A stretch of DNA of 64,000 nucleotides, taken from NCBI RefSeq assembly GCF_010111755.1, contig NC_088960.1:1116001-1180000 (forward strand), given 5' to 3'. The DNA is from Nakaseomyces glabratus. Its lineage: Eukaryota; Ascomycota; Saccharomycetes; Saccharomycetales; Saccharomycetaceae. The translations under genes and the position numbers were made by a program. Under the pieces are notes generated by a model. It saw nothing but the letters and a program-made list of their open reading frames with translations. It was not told where the DNA came from and ran no database searches. Below are positions 58,371 through 64,000 of the stretch, in pieces. The first letter of the stretch is position 1. Every line of letters begins with the position of its first letter.

Positions 58371-59404
58371 CACAAATTAAGGAGGCAAAATGCTGAGAGA
58401 TAATTCAATGAAGCAATGTTAGAGAAGATCTACAGATGAAGTGTCTTATTAGTCCGGAAAAAATCTCAACTATTTTACCGCAACCTGGTGTAGAAAACTA
58501 TTAGACTTTTTGATTGTTCAAAGAAATTAGATGCTATAGGTAATATCCTGACTTCTAAAAGTGGGTCTAATATTTAATCAAATAAGGACAATAAGCACTT
58601 TGGACTAGGTATCCGATTCATAAATGAATATTTGTTGGCGAATCGGATGACATTTTCAATAGCAGAGCTAAGACTTCAAGAGAGACGACATTTAAAGCTG
58701 ATCCAATGTTTCAAAAACTCCATTTATACGGTAATCTCACATGATTTCCATTTTTTCCTACAGCAGCGCCAATAACCTCCGAGATCATCAGAAATGTGTT
58801 GATTCATATATACCTATTACAGTTGTTATGATGCCATTAGATTATTATTTTAGTCCATCTTATGCATATTTTAGAAAGATATTTGAAGGTCAATTGCTCC
58901 ATCGATTGGTTGTACAACTTGAAAATAAGACGGTATTCCTATTGTTGCCCGAAAAATGCATATTGATTTGGCCGTCGTATTTGAAACTCCAGTTATTTAG
59001 GGGAAATGATATGAAAATTATTGAAGGTAGAATTAAAATAAAAATAAAAATAATGATTATTAAATACAATTATTGGTATCGTAATGAAATGAAATAAAAG
59101 GTAAACTCGAAATAAAGAAATATTAAAAATGGAAGGAAATTAAAAGGAAGGCCGAGGAATAGAAGTATTAGTAGTTGATAATCACCTAGATATCACAGCA
59201 AACAAAGGCCAGTATTGAAATAGGGTAAAAAAAGAACAAAATAAAATCAGTAGCTCCAGTAGCACAAATCATCATCCTAAACATCTCATCAAAGAATATA
59301 AGAGGGACTCTTGAATATGGAGCCTTTAGAACATTTACTGCTGAAATGTTCCTTAAGTCAAGGAAGTTATCAATTGATGCAGTGTCAATAGATTTGCTCA
59401 AATA
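58371..59404. other. Intergenic, Sin3-like promoter and CDC5 3' flank
   Basis: 1.03 kb between minus-strand genes. An ATG-initiated 118-codon frame occupies 58741-59097 on the plus strand (annotated separately with low confidence). A minus-strand 71-codon frame at 59186-59401 is unsupported. The rest is AT-rich. Confidence 0.55.
58741..59097 (+). CDS. Doubtful small ORF, 118 codons
   Basis: It begins with ATG and encodes a peptide with a mixed, fairly protein-like first 95 residues (for example LLHRLVVQLENKTVFLLLPEKCI), then a Lys/Ile-rich end typical of AT-rich noncoding DNA. I do not recognise it. It is alone on the plus strand between two minus-strand genes. It may be chance, a young gene or a relic. 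Confidence 0.2.
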   Translation: MISIFSYSSANNLRDHQKCVDSYIPITVVMMPLDYYFSPSYAYFRKIFEGQLLHRLVVQLENKTVFLLLPEKCILIWPSYLKLQLFRGNDMKIIEGRIKIKIKIMIIKYNYWYRNEMK

Positions 59405-61645
59405 TTAATGATCAACAGTAATAATTGATGCTTTTTGTTTCAGTCCCTCTTTAACAAGCATTAATTTGCTTTCAAAATTGCAATCTGTATGACCTGGAAT
59501 CTCCCCAATTCTTAATAGTTCTACTAGAGGGTATGTCTCACTTTCATGATCTGGAGAAATATATGTGACTAATTTTCCACCATCTGATATAGCCAGTTTA
59601 TGGTGGTCCTTAAAGTTAAATTGAAATGTTCCATCACTTAGTTCAAACATAACAAATTCTTTATATCTAGTATATCTCCTTAAGAACACATCGTCTTTGT
59701 GATATTCTTCCCTAACAAAATTTGAAACTCGACTTAAATTTGCTCTCATGTATTTGGCAAAGAAATCAACAACTTCCAAATGTCTACTTAGTTCTTTTGG
59801 TTTCTCATCTAGTAGATAATGGCTTGCAACCCATCCTTCCCTTTCATCATAAGTTATATACCAGAATTCATCTGCATCAGCAAGTCTTAAAACAGTGGAT
59901 CCATTATTAAACAGTACACCAATGTCTTCAGTGGAAAGCTGATATGAGAAGCCATGCTTATTAGAATAGTCTACCCATTTAGTAACAACCATTGGGTTTT
60001 TTATCGATGGTAGTCTCGATTTTGGTAGTCCGCCCATTCTCTTTTGAGCTTCAGCCTCTAAGATACCATTCAATGTCAATTGACATTCACTAGCCAAAAT
60101 ACGCAATGATATGTCCGATTTGATTAGATTTGTTGATGTAGGGATTAATTCTTTCCTTGCCATTGATTGCCTAGCCTTACGAATTCTAGCTTCTCTAGCA
60201 AGGTCATTCAATTTCCTTTGCGCTTCAAGATCAATAACTTCTTTGTATTTATTTTTAGTCCCTCCAGGGGATAAAGAGTGAGGTAAGATTGGTTGGAATT
60301 GCTCCTGTTGCTGGAATTTCTCCATATGAAATCTCTTAGATGCAGATGTTTGTACCGTGTCTGGATACCCATTATTTCCTATCGAATTACCAGCATTATT
60401 GTATTCCGTCATGTAAGGGTTACTACTGTACTTATGTGCAGGTGCAATATGAAGCTTATTTGTTGGCACTGTTCTTTCAGAAATATTTGCCACCATATGG
60501 TTTTGGTGAACACTTAAGAGACCAGAGGCCTCTAAGCAATTTTGAAAATTCATGAATGACTCTTGTGGAGTAATATGACTATAGTCAGGTACTGTGGTCA
60601 TCACACTATTTAATGTATAAGGTGGGAAGGTACCTCTAAACCAAACATAGTCCATGATCTCTTGTATAGATGGTCTTTCCATTGGGTTCAATGATAAAAT
60701 GTCATCTATCAGGTATTTGGCATCTTGTGATATTTTTTTATCCTTTGGATAAGCAAAATTCCTTTGTTTAATTCTTTCATATATTGTGTTTACATCTTTG
60801 GCTTGGAATGGTGGTTTACCAATTAGTAGCGCGTATAGCATGACGCCGATAGACCATATATCAACTTCATAACTATGCCCCGAATGCTTTCCCATAAGAA
60901 CTTCTGGTGCAATATAATTTGGTGTACCACATATGGTAAACTTTCTCTCGCGATCATTTGCCAGTACAGCAGCCAAACCGAAATCTCCTATTTTCAAGTT
61001 ATAATGCTCATCGAAAAAGATATTTCCTAGTTTTAAGTCTCTGTGTATAACTCTGTTTGAATGCATATATTGGATACCTCCACATATCTGTGTCATGAAA
61101 AATCTAACCTCAGGCTCGGTGATAGTCTTCCTCTTTTTAATAAGTTCCATCAATGAACCATTTGGACAAATCTCAAGTAAAATATATACATTGACATTAT
61201 CTTCAAAACAATCGATAAATTGCACTATATTGGTATGGCTCATGCTTTTATGTATCTGGATCTCAGATAGTAGTTTCTTTCTTGTCTTTTCCGATTTGAT
61301 AGAAATTTTAGCAACAGTTTTAGCTGCAAATATTTTACCGCTATCGTCTTTTATTTGAAAACAACGTGCAAAACCACCTTCTCCAAGGAATTGGCCTCTA
61401 TGATAATCTCTTCCACGAGTTTTGATTAAAGATGGTGGTGTCTTACAAAGGGAAGAGAGTTTCTCTTTTTTCCTTTTATGTTGTTGACCTTGCTGATCTA
61501 TACGTTTATGGTGTTGATTTACCACATAGTTTTCTTTCCCTTCTTCATAATGATTATGTGATGCTGTTGGATTGGTTTTTACTGGAGTTCTAGCTATCCT
61601 GACATTTAGTTGTTTATCATCTACATTCTTTAATGGACCCATCAT
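59405..61645 (-). CDS. CDC5: Polo-like kinase Cdc5
   Basis: Cdc5 drives mitotic entry, cohesin cleavage, mitotic exit and cytokinesis. The 746-residue protein (S. cerevisiae 705) has the kinase domain at about 81-337: LGEGGFARCF (88-97), catalytic Lys109, HRDLKLGN (201-208), DFG (221-223) and activation-loop Thr237 in RKFTICGTPNYIAPE. The C-terminal polo boxes are clear. The first starts WVDYSNKHGFSYQLS; the second has the His-Lys phosphopeptide pincer in FKDHHKLAISDGG. A KEN motif at 37-39 in the N-terminal region may act in APC-dependent turnover. The N-terminus is longer than in S. cerevisiae. A Mcm1/Fkh-like pair lies upstream. It matches YMR001C. Confidence 0.99.
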   Translation of the reverse strand: MMGPLKNVDDKQLNVRIARTPVKTNPTASHNHYEEGKENYVVNQHHKRIDQQGQQHKRKKEKLSSLCKTPPSLIKTRGRDYHRGQFLGEGGFARCFQIKDDSGKIFAAKTVAKISIKSEKTRKKLLSEIQIHKSMSHTNIVQFIDCFEDNVNVYILLEICPNGSLMELIKKRKTITEPEVRFFMTQICGGIQYMHSNRVIHRDLKLGNIFFDEHYNLKIGDFGLAAVLANDRERKFTICGTPNYIAPEVLMGKHSGHSYEVDIWSIGVMLYALLIGKPPFQAKDVNTIYERIKQRNFAYPKDKKISQDAKYLIDDILSLNPMERPSIQEIMDYVWFRGTFPPYTLNSVMTTVPDYSHITPQESFMNFQNCLEASGLLSVHQNHMVANISERTVPTNKLHIAPAHKYSSNPYMTEYNNAGNSIGNNGYPDTVQTSASKRFHMEKFQQQEQFQPILPHSLSPGGTKNKYKEVIDLEAQRKLNDLAREARIRKARQSMARKELIPTSTNLIKSDISLRILASECQLTLNGILEAEAQKRMGGLPKSRLPSIKNPMVVTKWVDYSNKHGFSYQLSTEDIGVLFNNGSTVLRLADADEFWYITYDEREGWVASHYLLDEKPKELSRHLEVVDFFAKYMRANLSRVSNFVREEYHKDDVFLRRYTRYKEFVMFELSDGTFQFNFKDHHKLAISDGGKLVTYISPDHESETYPLVELLRIGEIPGHTDCNFESKLMLVKEGLKQKASIITVDH

Positions 61646-61822
61646 ACTCGTTTAGGGTTGGGTTATTTTTGGTATTAGTTAATATTCAAAAGACAAAAAT
61701 TAAAAAAAAAAATAAAGGAGCAAAATGTAAAAAAAATTAGGTCCTTCTGTCGTGGTTGAAAAAATTGGTGGTATAATTTATTGTTCTCTTTAATTTTCTT
61801 ATGGGTTGAATCTTTATTATTA

Positions 61823-61852
61823 TGTTTAACTTAACTTATTACCATATAGAAA
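61823..61852. promoter_or_regulatory. Possible Mcm1-Fkh element of CDC5
   Basis: TTACCATATAGAAA at 61839-61852 resembles a Mcm1 site, and TGTTTAAC at 61823-61830 a forkhead site, spaced 8 bases apart and about 180-207 bases upstream of CDC5. CDC5 belongs to the CLB2 cluster controlled by Mcm1-Fkh2-Ndd1 in S. cerevisiae. Both matches are imperfect. Confidence 0.35.
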
Positions 61853-62727
61853 TTTCAGAACAGAAAAAAAAAATATTCTATATTCTCCCTTTGCTCTATG
61901 ATAGATTGAAATACTTCTTGATTTGAGTTTGCTTTCAGCCTAGAATTATATCTTAGCAAATTTACAAGTTATCCGGAGATTAATTGTAAGCAAATATAAT
62001 CAAAATTGGTGAAAATAAACTGATTTATCCACACAGAAAAATAATAAATGATGGTCAAACCTGAAAAAAAAAAGAATAGTCTCAAGAATTCTTGTTCCTA
62101 TTTATATGCCAGAAAATTGTCGACTTCAAATGGTAATTGAAGGGCGTGTCTAAAAGAGATTGTAATACTTTGACTTTTTATGTTTTTGTGTCCTCAAAAT
62201 TCTAAACTCTACTTTATACTTGTGGGTAATTATCGCTTATCAAGTACTAGTCAGTGTAAAGCAGATAGGGACAAACCTTGGGTAGTCTCTTGATCGGTCA
62301 CAAAAAGCTTGGCTTGTAGTAAAACTTCTTTTGTGTCTATTTTCTAGCACTGGTATGCTTTTTTGATCTAAACCACAAAACTAACAGGAAGAAAAAATAC
62401 AAAAAAAAAAAGCCTGCTTTCCTGTTATTTACAGATAGGTATAATCGGGTATTGTGGGAAAGGCCGGTGTATGTTCTTGTACTCTCTTGTAAAAGACAGT
62501 TTCTCTTCAGATTATTGTTTTTGAAAAGGATCGGCAGAATGCAACAAAAAAAAAAGATAGCACACAATCCTGGTTTATTGATCAATACACTTGCAAAGTA
62601 AAAGTATCTTGGTGCGGTTTGCAATGCCTATACCTGTAGTCTCAGAAGTGTATCACAATACTATTCTGGTTGTTTTTCAGTTATATAGAACTAAGGAAAG
62701 CTATAAAGCTATCTAAAGTTTTTTTTG

Positions 62728-62752
62728 TTTTATTTTATTTTATTTTATTTTT
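62728..62752. repeat. TTTTA pentanucleotide microsatellite
   Basis: About four to five tandem copies of TTTTA (TATTT). An ordinary simple repeat in gene-free sequence upstream of CDC5. Confidence 0.75.
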
Positions 62753-64000
62753 GTCTTTGTGGTCGATTATATTTATTCTAACATTCAAGATATAAAAAGA
62801 AAATCAATTGCAACAAGCAGTAAAAAAAAGAAAATAATCCCTGTGTTTGCATTCCCATTAGTTATCATTTATCTCTTTTGAGTAAAAATATCAAGTGCCC
62901 TTCAAGGATTCAGCACAAGAAGGGGATCAACACAACACAAGAGATACAAAGAATTGATTTCGAAAAGCAAGAGTAAAAGCCTTTGTTGTCACATTTCCTC
63001 AATTGAACAAAAAAAGAGACCTATCCCAACTCCTTAGATCAGTAGCCTGATCAGTTGAAAACCCCTACTCAATAGCCAATATGCCAAAGTAGTTGTTAAA
63101 CTACAATTGACCCGTTGTTAGCACATCGAGAAAAGTTATTTTTTTTTTTTTTTCAGTTCTTTGTTTGTCTTTCGGCTGTTGACAACTTCCCGTTTTTGGA
63201 AAAATCTTTAATTTTTTTGTTCCAGTTTTTGCCAATATTTCTATTGCTCTTCGAAGACAAACCATAAGGCCTGAATATTAATATATAATAGTTGTGCTAC
63301 GGAGGCAAACTTGCAAGGAATGTATTTGCCGTTATATCTCTCTACAAGAAAGATCGGCTACCAGGGACAATATCATGATGTTATATCCTCCTGTTCCTCG
63401 ATTGCACAACTCCTAGACCCAAACTAAGTTGTTCAAAGGGTTAGCATGAAACTGTAGTCTAAAGATGTTATAGCAAACGTGGGTGTAGCCATTTTATCTG
63501 TATCATTATTTAAATCCTTTCTATACTACTTTTTGTTCTTACATTTCGAATTTACATTAGTTGCTTACTTTTTTTACGTATTGGTTGAATTGAAAGCAGA
63601 TAAGAACATATAGGTAAAAAGAAAAAGTAAACTCGAAAAAAAAAAAATTATACAGAAAGTAAACCTAAATCAAATCAACCCTAAAATGTCAAACACCTGT
63701 GCTGTCATTTATGAAACACTTGTTGTTATCCCAACTTGCCCACATCACCTTTCCTAATATATTTATATAATACTCGCCATCCCTTCTTGATCCCCATTGT
63801 TTTCGGAAGTATGGCATAGAAAGATACGTAGGTACCTTGAAATTTGTCCATTTTGGTTAAGCTCAAATTGCTGGAAAAAAAAAAAATTCAAAATTTTGAT
63901 CTGAAAATTTTCTGAGATCATCGAAAGTTGAACAGCTCGTTAAACCCGTATTTAAAGGTAAAGTGGAGCATTGCAGTTTTGAACAGATTTCAGCTAGGGC

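Larger units (their letters stand above)
61646..64000. other. Long gene-free region, CDC5 promoter to right edge
   Basis: 2.35 kb without a gene I can support. One minus-strand frame at 62337-62624 is short and low-complexity. There are many A and T homopolymers (for example 63139-63153), a TTTTA microsatellite and no recognised tRNA, snRNA or transposon. Some of this may be the promoter of a gene beyond the right edge; very long promoters of this kind occur at regulatory and cell-surface genes, but that is conjecture. Confidence 0.5.

Noticed and set aside
63780..63860. Possible centromere CDEIII (TTCCGAA core on the minus strand)
   Set aside because: Only the CCGAA core matches; the flanking consensus, the AT-rich CDEII of the right length and a CDEI were not found.

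Overview
This is nuclear DNA from a budding yeast of the Saccharomycetaceae, most likely a post-whole-genome-duplication species of the Nakaseomyces / Candida glabrata group. The species is inferred from gene content and order, not proven. Genes are compact, almost intronless and on both strands, separated by AT-rich intergenic DNA. CTG appears to encode leucine: the adjacent CTG codons at the start of the NPR1 gene fall on two leucines conserved in Npr1. This argues against the CTG-serine yeasts. No tRNA, rRNA, transposon, CRISPR array or centromere was recognised. Layout, left to right. (1) 0.5-7 kb holds a Cdc42-effector gene of the GIC family, an Smr-domain gene (YPL199C type), Mediator subunit MED21 with an unusual acidic tail, and the divergent mannosyltransferase-like PMT7. 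GIC2, MED21 and PMT7 match the S. cerevisiae YDR309C-YDR307W order, with the Smr gene inserted. (2) 7.5-12.3 kb is a short patchwork: ribosome-biogenesis factor NOC3, an unrecognised small basic protein that shares its promoter, and a probable mitochondrial protein. (3) 12.9-53 kb is one long block matching S. cerevisiae chromosome XIV from YNL173C to YNL195C in inverted orientation. It contains MDG1, NOP13, TDA7, MRPL22, RPS3, RHO5, PBR1, IPI3, NPR1, MRPL19, UBP10, SWT21, KAR1, SRP1, YNL190W, DUG3, CHS1, YNL193W and YNL195C; YNL194C is absent. (4) 53.6-61.6 kb has kinetochore gene NUF2, a short divergent Sin3-family gene and the Polo kinase CDC5, followed by about 2.35 kb with no recognisable gene. 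Functions fall into a few groups. Ribosome production: NOC3, NOP13, IPI3 and RPS3, with MRPL22 and MRPL19 for mitochondrial ribosomes. Several of these promoters carry PAC (GCGATGAG) and RRPE (AAAATTTT) elements. Mitosis and polarity: GIC, RHO5, KAR1, NUF2 and CDC5. Nitrogen and glutathione: NPR1 has upstream GATA-factor sites and DUG3 an upstream Gcn4 site. Cell wall: CHS1, the repeat-rich YNL190W protein and PMT7. Transcription and chromatin: MED21, UBP10 and the Sin3-like protein. The observations most worth checking are the reduced Sin3-family protein, the Tbf1/Cbf1-like motif cluster upstream of MDG1, the 132-bp higher-order repeat in the YNL190W gene, the MED21 tail, the ATG-less open frame 5' of PMT7, and the unknown gene divergent from NOC3.
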